From positions 1-46,109 of IMG/VR virus record IMGVR_UViG_3300027743_000013: a stretch of 46,109 bases of DNA. The stretch is one strand, 5' to 3'. Below the pieces are notes generated by a model, which saw only the letters and a program-made list of their open reading frames with translations, was not told where the DNA came from and did not search any database. Every line of letters begins with the position of its first letter. The first letter of the stretch is position 1. The stretch comes from a virus. Below, in pieces: positions 1 through 7,616 of this stretch. The translations under genes were made by a program, and so were the position numbers.

Positions 1-69
1 CTTGCTCATGCACTTTGCGGCCGCAACTTGCGGCAGCAGCACGAGCATCGCGGCGAGGAGCAGGCGCAT
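1..69 (-). CDS. 5' part of wrapped secreted/membrane protein gene (duplicate of 45993-46061)
   Basis: This is the first 23 codons of the gene described in full at 45594-46061, repeated here because the contig ends overlap. It encodes the hydrophobic signal sequence and runs off the left edge. It is not a separate gene: on the closed circle it is the same locus. Confidence 0.9.
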   Translation of the reverse strand, partial: MRLLLAAMLVLLPQVAAAKCMSK

Positions 70-117
70 CACTCATCGACCTTCTCGACCAGCGGCGCGG
101 TCGGCGGCACGAACGCC
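1..117. repeat. Terminal direct repeat, left copy (assembly overlap)
   Basis: These 117 bases are identical to 45993-46109. The repeat lies inside coding sequence (the end of one leftward gene and the start of the next), as expected when a circular or circularly permuted genome is assembled and the two contig ends overlap. A genuine direct terminal repeat of a T7-like genome would more often sit in non-coding DNA. Confidence 0.95.
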
Positions 118-419
118 TGCAGCGTTGCCAACTGCATCTTGAACAGCGCCTCGTAAGCGGCGCGGTGGGCGATCGCCTCGTCGCGGATCGCCGTCATCTT
201 CTCCACGCGGCTTTCCATCTCGTTGACCAGCGACTGCAGCGCTTGCTCGCGCACATCTTTTTCGGTGATCAACAGATTGAGCCGGTTCACCTCCTTGATC
301 GCTTGGTCACGATCGTTGGCGGTTTCCTGGGCGATGCGGTTGGCCTGCTGCAGGATCGCCAGCCGTCCCTCGGGTAGTTCAACGATGCCGCCAGGGTCGC
401 CGTTGCCGTTTGCTGTCAT
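69..419 (-). CDS. Small coiled-coil phage protein, unknown function
   Basis: The product is 116 aa. After a Gly/Pro-rich N-terminus (about 1-20) residues 25-95 are heptad-like and charged, so a long coiled coil is likely; the C-terminus is acidic. I recognise no family. The start ATG overlaps the stop of the upstream gene (ATGA at 416-419) and its own stop overlaps the GTG/ATG start of the secreted protein that follows across the circle junction, so it belongs to the leftward recombination operon and is probably translated by coupling. The role may be structural or regulatory, but nothing in the sequence decides it. Confidence 0.7.
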   Translation of the reverse strand: MTANGNGDPGGIVELPEGRLAILQQANRIAQETANDRDQAIKEVNRLNLLITEKDVREQALQSLVNEMESRVEKMTAIRDEAIAHRAAYEALFKMQLATLQAFVPPTAPLVEKVDE

Positions 420-820
420 GTCAGTAGCTCCTCTATCTCCTTGGTGTCGTCGTCATCGAGGCTTGGCAGGATGTCCCGCTTGATGGTGGCCTTGGCCTCC
501 TCCCAGAATTCCTTCAATTGCTCGTGCGACATCGACATCGCGTTCATCGACTTGAACGCATGCACGCGGTGGCCATCCGGCAGCCGGATCATTTTGGCGC
601 GGCCCGTGTCGATCATCAGCGCCGCGCGCATCTCATCGTTGTCGAGGTTGGCAACCTTGGCGATCTTGGTCAGCGCCATGAAGACGAAGGCGCGAAACTT
701 ATGCTCACTCTCGGTCAGCGCGAAGATCGTCAGCCGCTCGCCGATCGTCTGTGCCTTGAGGAAATCAACCGCCGCGCTGTCATCCGGCATCAGCGCGTTT
801 TTGCCGACGCTGAACTTCAT
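416..820 (-). CDS. DUF1367-like phage protein
   Basis: The product is 134 aa. Two features resemble DUF1367 proteins found beside phage recombination genes: an N-terminal part in which a small helical domain follows a 'kinase-like' nucleotide-free stretch, and a C-terminal motif around residues 90-120 where a conserved K-S-M-N/S-x-x-x-M segment is followed by a helix ending in R-D-I-L-P. I place it there from memory of the family, not from a search. The molecular function of the family is unknown to me. It starts by an ATGA overlap with the annealing-protein gene upstream and ends by an ATGA overlap with the coiled-coil gene downstream, so it is co-translated with the recombination pair. Confidence 0.5.
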   Translation of the reverse strand: MKFSVGKNALMPDDSAAVDFLKAQTIGERLTIFALTESEHKFRAFVFMALTKIAKVANLDNDEMRAALMIDTGRAKMIRLPDGHRVHAFKSMNAMSMSHEQLKEFWEEAKATIKRDILPSLDDDDTKEIEELLT

Positions 821-1803
821 TGCGGCTCATCCTTCGGCGCAGTCTTCTTCAGGATGACAACCTTGTGCGCCTCGATGCTGCGATCGAGCCGCTCGGCCAT
901 GCCGGGGAAGGTGGCCTTCATCGCCTCGATCCGCTCGGCGTTGTCGGCGACCAGTTCATCGACGCCGTCGAGCGTTCTTTGCGCGCGCACCGCTGCGATG
1001 AAGCGCGCGCCCCACTGCTGCCACGTCTCGCCCTCAAGCAGCGGCATGTTGGTCAGGATGCCGTCAGCATCGGCCTTCTCGCTTACCTCGCCGGTTTGCG
1101 GATCGTGATCCGGTGTGATCGGTGGCGAAGGCTGCATCGGCACGGGCTTCGGCGGCTCGTGCTGCACGAGGTTCGCCTCCTCGACGGTCAAGCCGTGCAT
1201 CTCCTCATCTGTCGGGCTCGAGCCCGCCTCCTCGGGGAACGCCGCGCGCAGCGCCGCAGCCTTGGCGACCTTCTGCAATTGTCCGTAGGGGCGCTTGGCC
1301 CACATCGCATTCGGCACCAAGCTGCCGCCCTGGCGGCCATAGGCCTCGGTCCAGTAGACGCGCTCGGTGAAAGCGTGGCGCTGGTCGCCGACCAAGCGAT
1401 AGACGGTGATCTCGCACCATTGCGGATAGGTGACGTCGGCCTTGGTATCCTCCCAACCAGACTGTCCTTTGCGCCGACCGGCGAACGACTGCGTGATGTC
1501 AGGGCCATAGTGCGGCGGATCGAGCCCGGCCCACTCCTTCGATCGCGCTGCGGTGATCTGCGCTTCGCCGATTGAGGGCCAGATGGTTTCGATCTCACGC
1601 CGCTCGACCGATGACCACACCGGCACGATGTTGACCGGCTTCTTCATGATGTCGAGGCCGCGCGCCTTGCAGTACGTGAGCGCCAACTGGATCGAGGCTG
1701 CGCTCCTCGCGCTTGGGAAGATCACCTCGGTCAGCACGCGCCACATCGATTGCTCGATGCCGCTCGGCACCGGCAGCCGCGTATTTGTTTCCGTCATGCT
1801 CAC
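817..1803 (-). CDS. bet: Phage recombination protein Bet/RecT-type single-strand annealing protein
   Basis: The product is 328 aa. Residues about 20-200 match the Bet/RecT annealing core: a helix with Cys-Lys-Ala-Arg-Gly-Leu-Asp, then the K-x-P-V-x-I-V-P-V-W strand, W-P-S/G-I, T-A-A-R and W-A-G-x-D segments, a W-C-x-I-T-V-Y-R strand, and the V-A-K-A-A-x-L-R-A-A-F-P-E helix typical of the family. The C-terminal third is Pro/acid-rich, then helical, as usual for the protein-interaction tail. It should bind single-stranded DNA produced by the neighbouring exonuclease and anneal complementary strands. The GTG start at 1803 overlaps the previous stop (GTGA) and follows an AGGAGAGG Shine-Dalgarno; an ATG two codons in is the alternative. 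Confidence 0.9.
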   Translation of the reverse strand: MSMTETNTRLPVPSGIEQSMWRVLTEVIFPSARSAASIQLALTYCKARGLDIMKKPVNIVPVWSSVERREIETIWPSIGEAQITAARSKEWAGLDPPHYGPDITQSFAGRRKGQSGWEDTKADVTYPQWCEITVYRLVGDQRHAFTERVYWTEAYGRQGGSLVPNAMWAKRPYGQLQKVAKAAALRAAFPEEAGSSPTDEEMHGLTVEEANLVQHEPPKPVPMQPSPPITPDHDPQTGEVSEKADADGILTNMPLLEGETWQQWGARFIAAVRAQRTLDGVDELVADNAERIEAMKATFPGMAERLDRSIEAHKVVILKKTAPKDEPQ

Positions 1804-1982
1804 AGCAGCCTCTCCTTCTGCGCCAGGGCGCGGTAGTCATCGGCGATTGCTTCAAAGACTGCGATCTGCGCAGACGCAAACCCGTCCGTTATTTTGCCTT
1901 CCTCGACCCAGCGCGGATAAACACGCCGCCGGACCTTTAGCTCGCGTTCGACCGCGTTGAGCTTCGTCTCGGCGTCGATCAC
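1800..1982 (-). CDS. Small phage protein between exonuclease and annealing genes
   Basis: The product is 60 aa, helical and charged, with the pattern E-L-x-x-R-R-x-V-Y-P-R-W-V-x-x-G and a second helix around residues 38-52. Small proteins with this R-R-x-V-Y-P-x-W motif are common in recombination and replication operons of alphaproteobacterial phages and prophages, but I know no function. The GTG start forms a GTGA overlap with the exonuclease stop, and its TGA overlaps the GTG of the annealing gene. That strict coupling on both sides suggests it works with, or is made in step with, the exonuclease/annealing pair. Confidence 0.75.
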   Translation of the reverse strand: MIDAETKLNAVERELKVRRRVYPRWVEEGKITDGFASAQIAVFEAIADDYRALAQKERLL

Positions 1983-2782
1983 CGCGTTCTCCTGATGGTC
2001 AGCGCGCTGGCGCGATTGCGCAGCACCTCGACGCCGGGGGCTTTCAGGCGACCGACGTCATCTGGCAGGAGCTTCTTCACCGCGCTGCTTGCAGCGGTGA
2101 AGGCATCGGCGCTGTCCTTGTGGTCGGCCCAGTTCTGCAGATGCTCAAGCATGTCCTCGCCCCAGTTAGGCCAGCGATCACGCTCGCTGACGTCGAGGCT
2201 GATGCTGCGCCAGCGTTCCTGTGGCACCACCTCCGGCAGCGGCACCGGGCGCGTCATCAGTTCGACATGCTCCTGAAACTGCGCGATCCGCTTCCACAAT
2301 TCGGTTTCGTATTCGGCGTTGACCTCAACCGGGTATTCGCGCGGCTCGGCGGTGCCGTGCATGATCAGCAGCGCCCCCTTGGCCGCACCCCGGCAGCTTT
2401 TCTGCACCACGATCTGCGGCGCATAGAAATTGATGATCTTCTCGATCGTCATCCACGAGCCGCTGCACTTGGCGTCCAGCACGCAGTCATCGACGGCGCG
2501 ATAGCCATCGAGCGTGGCCGAAACATCGGGGATGGTTGGATGTGCGACGAAGGTGCCGCGCTCAGTGATGGCGCGTCCGGTCTTCTCCTGATGATGGTCG
2601 AGGATCAGCGGCTCGCAGTGCGAGCCGAGCTTCATCGGCCATGTGGTTTCGGGTTCTCCTATTTCGCCGATCGCCCGCTGCCATAACTCCAGTAGATATT
2701 CGGGTTTGTCCGACATCAGCGCCGGAGCCATCGAGGCGGTGAACTTGAACTTGCGTAGCTGCTTGATCTCTTCGGACAGCAT
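1979..2782 (-). CDS. exo: YqaJ/lambda-exonuclease-type viral recombinase
   Basis: The product is 267 aa from the ATG at 2782, which has a GAGGGAG Shine-Dalgarno six bases upstream; the open frame extends to 3001 but the earlier ATGs have no ribosome-binding site. The order of conserved residues fits the YqaJ/lambda-exo PD-(D/E)xK fold: Glu57 in G-S-H-C-E-P, Asp92 in T-L-D-G, then Asp103-Ala-Lys105 eleven residues later. The usual Glu of the E-x-K motif is Asp here. A downstream A-P-Q-I-V-V-Q helix matches the family Gln motif. It should resect 5' ends to load the Bet/RecT protein encoded two genes downstream. It is the first gene of the leftward operon. Confidence 0.85.
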   Translation of the reverse strand: MLSEEIKQLRKFKFTASMAPALMSDKPEYLLELWQRAIGEIGEPETTWPMKLGSHCEPLILDHHQEKTGRAITERGTFVAHPTIPDVSATLDGYRAVDDCVLDAKCSGSWMTIEKIINFYAPQIVVQKSCRGAAKGALLIMHGTAEPREYPVEVNAEYETELWKRIAQFQEHVELMTRPVPLPEVVPQERWRSISLDVSERDRWPNWGEDMLEHLQNWADHKDSADAFTAASSAVKKLLPDDVGRLKAPGVEVLRNRASALTIRRTR

Positions 2783-3098
2783 CGAGCGCTCCCTCGCGAG
2801 CGCGTGGCCCGCAAAGTTTTGCATTGATGATGTCCGCTGTGGGAGCAGCGAACGGTGATTTGATTTCCAGTGCGATCTGTTCAGCGCAGTACCGGATACC
2901 AAACGCTCATCGCACGCCGACCGCAAGCGCGGATGCTCAAAATATAATTGTTGCCAGCGAAAAATATTTTGCGGGTGGAAGAGGTGGAAAACTACCGTCA
3001 AATATTCAGCGCTGCTCAGTAGTGTTCAGCAGTGTCTCGCATTGTCGCGGTGATTTGCAAATTTGCATTTCAAATAAATTTGCGCTTAGCGTTTATTT
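2783..3098. promoter_or_regulatory. Divergent early control region
   Basis: This 316-bp gap separates the leftward exonuclease operon from the rightward Cro-like operon, so it should hold both early promoters. It is visibly richer in A+T than the flanking genes. It contains a run of 10-bp repeats at 3005-3044, an isolated related site TTCAGCGCAG at 2880-2889, and three ATTTGC sites at 3053-3058, 3061-3066 and 3078-3083, the first two forming the palindrome GCAAATTTGC (3057-3066). I cannot place exact -35/-10 boxes with confidence. No repressor gene sits beside it on the left as in lambda. Confidence 0.65.
3005..3044 (+). repeat. Four tandem 10-bp repeats (YTCAGNNNTG), operator-like
   Basis: The units are TTCAGCGCTG (3005-3014), CTCAGTAGTG (3015-3024), TTCAGCAGTG (3025-3034) and a degenerate TCTCGCATTG (3035-3044), with an exact 10-bp period. 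The first unit recurs exactly at 42542-42551 upstream of the integrase. One repeat per helical turn suggests binding sites on one face of the DNA. Confidence 0.6.
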
Positions 3099-3326
3099 AT
3101 GCCGAAACGTAAGAAGCAACTCCAAACATTTGAAGACGTGGTGCGTGAGCTTGGTGGCAGCACCAAGGTTGCACGCATGTGCAAGTTATCACTCGCTGCT
3201 GTCAGTGCGTGGCGTAAGTACGATGCGCTGTTTCCGCCAAAGTATTACTTCGCCATGCAAGACGCGCTCGCCGAGCGCGGCTATGAAGCACCGCGCGAAC
3301 TCTGGCGCTTCACCGATGCAAGGTGA
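3099..3326 (+). CDS. Cro-like helix-turn-helix regulator
   Basis: The product is 75 aa with a basic N-terminus and a helix-turn-helix around residues 20-40 (L-G-G-S-T-K-V-A-R-M-C-K-L-S-L-A-A-V-S-A-W-R-K), as in small Cro/YdaS-type phage regulators of alphaproteobacteria. No dimerisation or cleavage domain is present, so it is Cro-like and not CI-like. It is the first rightward early gene and probably binds the palindromic or 10-bp sites just upstream to repress its own and the leftward promoter. There is no Shine-Dalgarno before the ATG (the preceding bases are GCGTTTATTT), so the message may be leaderless. Confidence 0.8.
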   Translation: MPKRKKQLQTFEDVVRELGGSTKVARMCKLSLAAVSAWRKYDALFPPKYYFAMQDALAERGYEAPRELWRFTDAR

Positions 3327-3329
3327 ACC

Positions 3330-3740
3330 GTGCGCCAGCTATCGCTGTTCAAAGGCAAGAGACAGCGAGGTGTGCGACCGCCGCCCGCATTAGAGCTTCG
3401 CACGCAGATCGCGCTCGCCGACACGCTGCGCGTCAGTCTCTGCCCTGGCTGGAACTGGACCCACATCGGTCACGGCGGCAAGCGCTCGATCCAGACAGCG
3501 ACGATGATGAAGCGCTCCGGCCAGCAACCCGGCTGGTCCGATTTCATCCTGCTGTCGCCGCACGCGCTCGCGCATTTCCTTGAGCTTAAGCGCAAGGGCG
3601 GCGTGATCAGCGATGCGCAGCAGGCGTTCGCCAATTACTGCAACACCTACGGCTACCCGCATGCCGTGGTCTTCGGCTTCGATGATGCGATCGCCGTGCT
3701 GAAGCATTGGCGCGTGGTGCGGATCAGCGTGACCGCATGA
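3330..3740 (+). CDS. VRR-NUC domain nuclease
   Basis: The product is 136 aa and starts at GTG 3330 behind an AAGG site that overlaps the end of the Cro-like gene. It shows the virus-type replication-repair nuclease layout: W-x-H-I-G-x-G-G-K-R (about 43-52), an M-K-R-S-G-x-x-P-G-W-x-D segment with Asp71, and the catalytic E-x-K (Glu85, Lys87) in F-L-E-L-K-R-K-G-G, followed by the Q-x-x-F helix and a final strand. Such stand-alone VRR-NUC proteins cut DNA structures, possibly branched intermediates, during phage replication. The next gene begins inside its stop codon (ATGA). Confidence 0.85.
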   Translation: MRQLSLFKGKRQRGVRPPPALELRTQIALADTLRVSLCPGWNWTHIGHGGKRSIQTATMMKRSGQQPGWSDFILLSPHALAHFLELKRKGGVISDAQQAFANYCNTYGYPHAVVFGFDDAIAVLKHWRVVRISVTA

Positions 3741-4015
3741 ACGATCAATACGATCTGTTCACCCACCGCGAGAACCTCAATCGCGTCTACAGCAGGATCG
3801 CGCTGCACATCCTCGCCTTCTACAACGAGCGGCGCGGACAAGCCTTCCACGCTGAAGACCTCCGGCAATACGTGCTGGAGCGCGAGCCATCGATTGCACC
3901 CGGCAGCCCCGATCGCATCCTGCGCGAGATGCGGCTCAAGGGCGTGCTGAGCTACGTGGTGATCAATCGCCGCGCCTCGCTCTATCAATTCAAGACTGCA
4001 GGGGAGGGAGCATGA
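3737..4015 (+). CDS. Small winged-helix-like phage protein
   Basis: The product is 92 aa from the ATG at 3737, which overlaps the nuclease stop (ATGA); a longer in-frame start at 3707 would lie inside the nuclease and has no ribosome site. Residues about 30-85 have the helix-helix-helix-hairpin pattern of a winged helix (F-H-A-E-D-L-R-Q-Y-V ... R-I-L-R-E-M-R-L-K-G-V-L-S-Y-V-V-I-N-R-R-A-S-L-Y). DNA binding is therefore plausible but unproven. It is tied by a four-base overlap to the next, unknown gene. Its place between nuclease and primase suggests a role in replication. Confidence 0.7.
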   Translation: MNDQYDLFTHRENLNRVYSRIALHILAFYNERRGQAFHAEDLRQYVLEREPSIAPGSPDRILREMRLKGVLSYVVINRRASLYQFKTAGEGA

Positions 4016-5199
4016 TCGCGCAACTCAAGCGGCTCTATCTGTTGCTGTTGTCGTTCATCATAAAGCCAGCGGCTCCTGCTGCGCTGACGATCCCGCCGCA
4101 GCCGAAGCCGCCGAAACCAAAGCGCGACGAGTACGAATGGACTAAGGACACTTACGGCGAATTTTATTTCCGCGAGGCTATCCTCGATCAGCTCGATTTC
4201 TACATGGCCTGCTTGAGCCGCATGCGCCGCGTCGACCACAGCGCGTATCAACTCTACCGGCAGACCGGCGCAAACGTATTCCCAGACAAAACGCTGATCC
4301 CGTTTGCGCATCGAGCCCCTGATCCGCTTGAGCCATGGTTCAGGCAAACACTGCCAGCATTTGGCGCGGTGTTCTGGGGCCACCTCTTGACCAAGCAGGA
4401 GCGGGAGAAAAGAAGCGATGCCATCTATCCACGCTTTGTCTATTTCCAAAAGTACGACCGCAAGAAAGCACCACCGCACATCCAGCGCGTGCCGTCTGGG
4501 ACCGTGTACGAGATGACCGCCTACTGGGACAATCCTGATGACGAAGCCAAGGTTGGCTTTGGCTTTCGTTTTCCTATCTTGGTGCGCGAGGATGGCACGC
4601 TTGCGCTACTGCGCACGCGCAACTGTGAGCGCATCAGGATCAAGCACCGCAGAGGATCGCAGCGATATTCAACCATTGCCCGCCAGGAGTGGCAGCTTGG
4701 CGACCGCTTCTCGCGAGATTGGGCGGCGGAACACAAGGACGTCCGCGACGTCGAAGAGTTCATGACCGAGCTATTTGCCATCGTCGCAAACAACTTTGAG
4801 CGCGCCAACACCTCGATGATCCGCGTCAGCGCCGAGCGCGGCAGCATCGCCGCAACCTTCGGCGTCAACATCAAGCGCACACCATACTTTTTCAAGGACC
4901 GTGAGGTGCTGGTCAACGACAAGGGCAACCGAAAACGGATCTTCCACATCGTGCGCCCGCACATCCGCAAATCTGGTGCTGCGGTTCACATGCACTTTCG
5001 CGGCATGCGTGAGTTCAAATGGAATGACTACAACATCCTGATCACGGTGCCGGGCCTGCACCACGCATCGATCCCAGAATTCAATTATGCGTCGGAGCAT
5101 CATGAGGCAGGCGAGCCGATCGGCAGCGACCTGATGACCTCGTCAAAGTTTGCCCGCAAGGTGCGCAACTACATTCATACCGGCAAGATGGAGCTATGA
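4012..5199 (+). CDS. Conserved-type phage protein of the replication operon, unknown function
   Basis: The product is 395 aa. The first 35 residues contain a hydrophobic stretch and a Pro/Lys-rich linker (P-P-Q-P-K-P-P-K-P-K-R). The rest looks like a folded, basic, mixed alpha/beta protein with several aromatic-rich strands and a His-rich C-terminal third (A-V-H-M-H-F-R-G-M-R-E-F). I recognise no catalytic motif. It is coupled by ATGA to the gene before and by ATGA to the primase after, so a replication role is likely by position only. The N-terminal hydrophobic segment could be a membrane anchor, but the start codon is fixed by the overlap and the segment is short. Confidence 0.75.
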   Translation: MIAQLKRLYLLLLSFIIKPAAPAALTIPPQPKPPKPKRDEYEWTKDTYGEFYFREAILDQLDFYMACLSRMRRVDHSAYQLYRQTGANVFPDKTLIPFAHRAPDPLEPWFRQTLPAFGAVFWGHLLTKQEREKRSDAIYPRFVYFQKYDRKKAPPHIQRVPSGTVYEMTAYWDNPDDEAKVGFGFRFPILVREDGTLALLRTRNCERIRIKHRRGSQRYSTIARQEWQLGDRFSRDWAAEHKDVRDVEEFMTELFAIVANNFERANTSMIRVSAERGSIAATFGVNIKRTPYFFKDREVLVNDKGNRKRIFHIVRPHIRKSGAAVHMHFRGMREFKWNDYNILITVPGLHHASIPEFNYASEHHEAGEPIGSDLMTSSKFARKVRNYIHTGKMEL

Positions 5200-6065
5200 A
5201 CGCCGCCGATCTCGCACATGCGCTCGGTGGTAAGCGTGCTGGCCGTCAGTGGGTAGCGCGATGCCCGGCGCATGATGACAAGACACCATCGCTGATCATC
5301 TTCGACGGCAAGGAGCAAGTTCAGGTGCGCTGCCTCGCTGGCTGCACGCCGACCGAGATCATCAAGGTGCTGGCTGCCACCGGGCGATGGGTGTGTGAAA
5401 CTCAGGGGAATAACACACACCCCCAGGACGACGCCGAGGCCAAGCGCAACAGCGAGCTTGCGCTGGCGATCTGGAATGAGGGCGTTGATCCGCATGGCAC
5501 CATGGCCGAGGTCTATTTGTGGGGCCGCGATCTATCGCTGCCAAACGATTGTGGGGCTTTGCGTTTCCATGCGCGGTGCCCGCGTGGTGCCGAGCGTGGG
5601 CCTGCGTTGATCGCTGCGATGTGTCCATTGCAGAGCCACGAGCCGGTGGCGATCCAGCGTGTGTTTTTTACTGCCGATCGAGCCACCAAGATCAGCGCCA
5701 TGATGCTCGGACCTACTAGTGGCTGTGCGATGAAGCTCACCGGACACTATGAGACGCATAGCGAGCCGCTGATGTTTTGCCCGAGGCTATTTGTCTGCGA
5801 AGGATTGGAGACGGGGATTGCACTGATCGAGCGCGGTTATTCACCGCTATGGGCGCTCGGCAGCGCGGGCGCGATCGAGCGCTTGCCAATCCTGTTTGGT
5901 GTGGGGCAACTGATCATCTGCGCCGATCATGATCCAGTTGGACTGCGCGCCGCCAAGGTCGCCGCCGATCGCTGGAACGCGACCACGCATCAGGAAGCCA
6001 TCATCATAACCCCGGAAGCCGAAGGACGCGATTACGCCGACCCACTGGAGGCTCCGCATGCCTGA
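5196..6065 (+). CDS. DNA primase with zinc finger and Toprim domain
   Basis: The product is 289 aa. The N-terminus has a CHC2-like zinc finger: Cys23-x2-His26 (C-P-A-H-D-D-K-T-P-S-L) and Cys46-x3-Cys50. After a helical middle part the Toprim fold starts near residue 196: V-C-E-G-L-E-T-G with catalytic Glu202, then I-C-A-D-H-D-P-V-G with Asp244 and Asp246 for metal binding. Proteins of this kind (Toprim_3 primases of phages and plasmids) make RNA primers, and they work with a RepA-type helicase, here encoded by the next gene, which it overlaps by 8 bp. There is no helicase domain in the protein itself. Confidence 0.9.
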   Translation: MNAADLAHALGGKRAGRQWVARCPAHDDKTPSLIIFDGKEQVQVRCLAGCTPTEIIKVLAATGRWVCETQGNNTHPQDDAEAKRNSELALAIWNEGVDPHGTMAEVYLWGRDLSLPNDCGALRFHARCPRGAERGPALIAAMCPLQSHEPVAIQRVFFTADRATKISAMMLGPTSGCAMKLTGHYETHSEPLMFCPRLFVCEGLETGIALIERGYSPLWALGSAGAIERLPILFGVGQLIICADHDPVGLRAAKVAADRWNATTHQEAIIITPEAEGRDYADPLEAPHA

Positions 6066-7323
6066 TGTCCTGCCGCCATTTGTGCCGCCGCCCGGCAGCA
6101 AGATTGTCGATCCAGCCAGCATCGTGGTGCCGTTCAAGGCGAAGGCGCAGGGCAACGGCCAGGGCGGCCCGGCATCGAACCAGCATTTCACAACGCAGTA
6201 CGAGGGAGGAGCCGACGTCATGCCAGACTTTGATTGCTTGATTAAAGACATGTTGCCCGAGCGTGGCCTCGCATTCCTCGGTGGTCAGCACAGCATGGGC
6301 AAGACCTACGTTGCGCTTGAGCTAGCGCAGGCTGTGATCACCGGAGCCGAATTCGCCGGTCATCAGATCGAGCGCCCTGGTGGTGTGCTGTTCCTGGCTG
6401 CTGAAGGTGTCGACGTGATCCGCAAGCGCTGGACCGCAATCAAGAAGGCCAAGGTCGCGCCGATGCTTGAGCAGCTAGGCGAAACGATCGGCCCGATGCC
6501 GCTGTGGTGGACGCTCACAATGCCGAAGCTCACCGATCAGGATGCCAAGCAGCAATTCGGCATGATGATCGCCAACATCAAGCAGGAGCTTATTGATCGT
6601 GGCCATGACTGTCCGCTGTCGCTGATCGTGGTCGACACGTTGATGTCGGCATCGAGCTTCAAGGATGCCAAGGACAGCGCGCAGATGCAGCATGTGATGG
6701 ACATGCTGCGCTGGATGTCGGTCGAGAGCGGAGCGCTTGTGGTGGTGGTCGACCATCTCGGCAAGGATGCCGATCGAGGCCTGCGTGATAGCTCGGTGAA
6801 GGAGCAGGCAGCGGACGCGATCATGTCGATCCTAGGTGAGCGCAGTGCGACCGGCGTGGTGACCAATACGCGGCTGGCGTTGGCCAAGCTGCGTGGCGGG
6901 CGTGCTGGGTTTGAGGTGCCGTTCAACCTGATTGAGTGCAAGCTCGGCGAGGATCGCGATGGCGATCCGATCACTGAGTTGATCGTAAAATGGGAGGGCG
7001 ACCGGCACACCAAGCCAGATGGCCCCAGGAAGGCCGCCAAGCCGATGCTTGAGGCCATGACCGAGGCGCTGCTTGCTCATGGCGAGACGGTCACGCCACG
7101 CCCCGGCATGAGCCCACTGCGGGCCGTCAATGCCAAGCATGTGCGGGACGCCTTCGATCACGCCTATCCCGTGCAATTCGATACCGATGAGAAGAAGCGC
7201 AAAGCCGCCTCCCGTCAGGCCTGGAAGCGCGCCATCGATGCCTGCAAGGGACTGGTCGGCAGCCATCGCTATTCGACCGAGCGTGAACTGATGTGGCTCA
7301 TTCGGGATGAGCCTCGGCCATGA
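6058..7323 (+). CDS. RepA-like hexameric replicative helicase (AAA_25/RecA-fold ATPase)
   Basis: The product is 421 aa. Walker A is G75-G-Q-H-S-M-G-K-T83, a Glu116 follows in L-A-A-E-G, and Walker B is L-S-L-I-V-V-D193-T. The segment V-V-V-D-H-L-G-K-D-A-D-R-G-L-R-D-S-S (about 230-250) matches the conserved His/Lys sensor and arginine region of RSF1010 RepA-type helicases. The N-terminal 55 residues are low-complexity linker and the C-terminal 90 residues are helical and basic. It should unwind DNA as a ring at the replication origin, with the primase encoded just upstream. Its stop overlaps the next start (ATGA). Confidence 0.9.
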   Translation: MPDVLPPFVPPPGSKIVDPASIVVPFKAKAQGNGQGGPASNQHFTTQYEGGADVMPDFDCLIKDMLPERGLAFLGGQHSMGKTYVALELAQAVITGAEFAGHQIERPGGVLFLAAEGVDVIRKRWTAIKKAKVAPMLEQLGETIGPMPLWWTLTMPKLTDQDAKQQFGMMIANIKQELIDRGHDCPLSLIVVDTLMSASSFKDAKDSAQMQHVMDMLRWMSVESGALVVVVDHLGKDADRGLRDSSVKEQAADAIMSILGERSATGVVTNTRLALAKLRGGRAGFEVPFNLIECKLGEDRDGDPITELIVKWEGDRHTKPDGPRKAAKPMLEAMTEALLAHGETVTPRPGMSPLRAVNAKHVRDAFDHAYPVQFDTDEKKRKAASRQAWKRAIDACKGLVGSHRYSTERELMWLIRDEPRP

Positions 7324-7559
7324 GCGCTAACTCGCCAAAGGTCGGACGGAGGGCTCGGGTCAGTAAGCCTGACATGTGGTACTATGATAGGCTGCCGCCC
7401 AGCGCCCGAGCCGCGCTCGCTGATGCGAATTTTAACTGGAGCGCGGGGGCCGTCCTCAATAAGTGGAAGCGCGGCATCAGCGGATACAAGACCGGCAAAG
7501 ACATCGCCGCCAGCATCCGCCAAGCCGATCGGATGGTGAAGCCGCCCTGGCGGAATTAA
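7320..7559 (+). CDS. DUF6525-like small basic protein
   Basis: The product is 79 aa, basic, with the pattern M-W-x-Y-D-x-L-P-x-x-x-R-A-A-L-A-D-A-x-x-x-W-S, then a lysine-rich helix and a final A-x-x-I-R-Q-A-D segment. This matches my memory of DUF6525 proteins, which occur beside replication genes in alphaproteobacterial phages and have no known function. It overlaps the helicase stop by four bases and is the last gene before the octamer array. Its stop codon lies within the first AATTAACGATATCG repeat. A replication-accessory or origin-binding role is a guess from position. Confidence 0.7.
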   Translation: MSANSPKVGRRARVSKPDMWYYDRLPPSARAALADANFNWSAGAVLNKWKRGISGYKTGKDIAASIRQADRMVKPPWRN

Positions 7560-7589
7560 CGATATCGGATTGCAAAATTAACGATATCG
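7554..7589 (+). repeat. Two AATTAACGATATCG direct repeats, 22 bp apart
   Basis: Exact 14-bp copies at 7554-7567 and 7576-7589, each containing the palindrome CGATATCG. A 22-bp period equals two helical turns. They sit at the start of the presumed origin region, the first overlapping the end of the DUF6525-like gene. Confidence 0.75.
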
Positions 7590-7616
7590 CTTAGGGAAAA
7601 ATGCTGCACTGCCGTT

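Noticed and set aside
1-117. 117-bp end repeat as a true direct terminal repeat of a T7-like genome
   Set aside because: The repeat lies inside coding sequence that joins correctly on a circle, and the terminase does not indicate fixed ends, so an assembly overlap is simpler. Read-end data would decide.
2783-3001. N-terminal extension of the exonuclease to 3001
   Set aside because: The extra 73 residues cover the control region with 10-bp repeats, and the early ATGs lack a ribosome site, while ATG 2782 has GAGGGAG.
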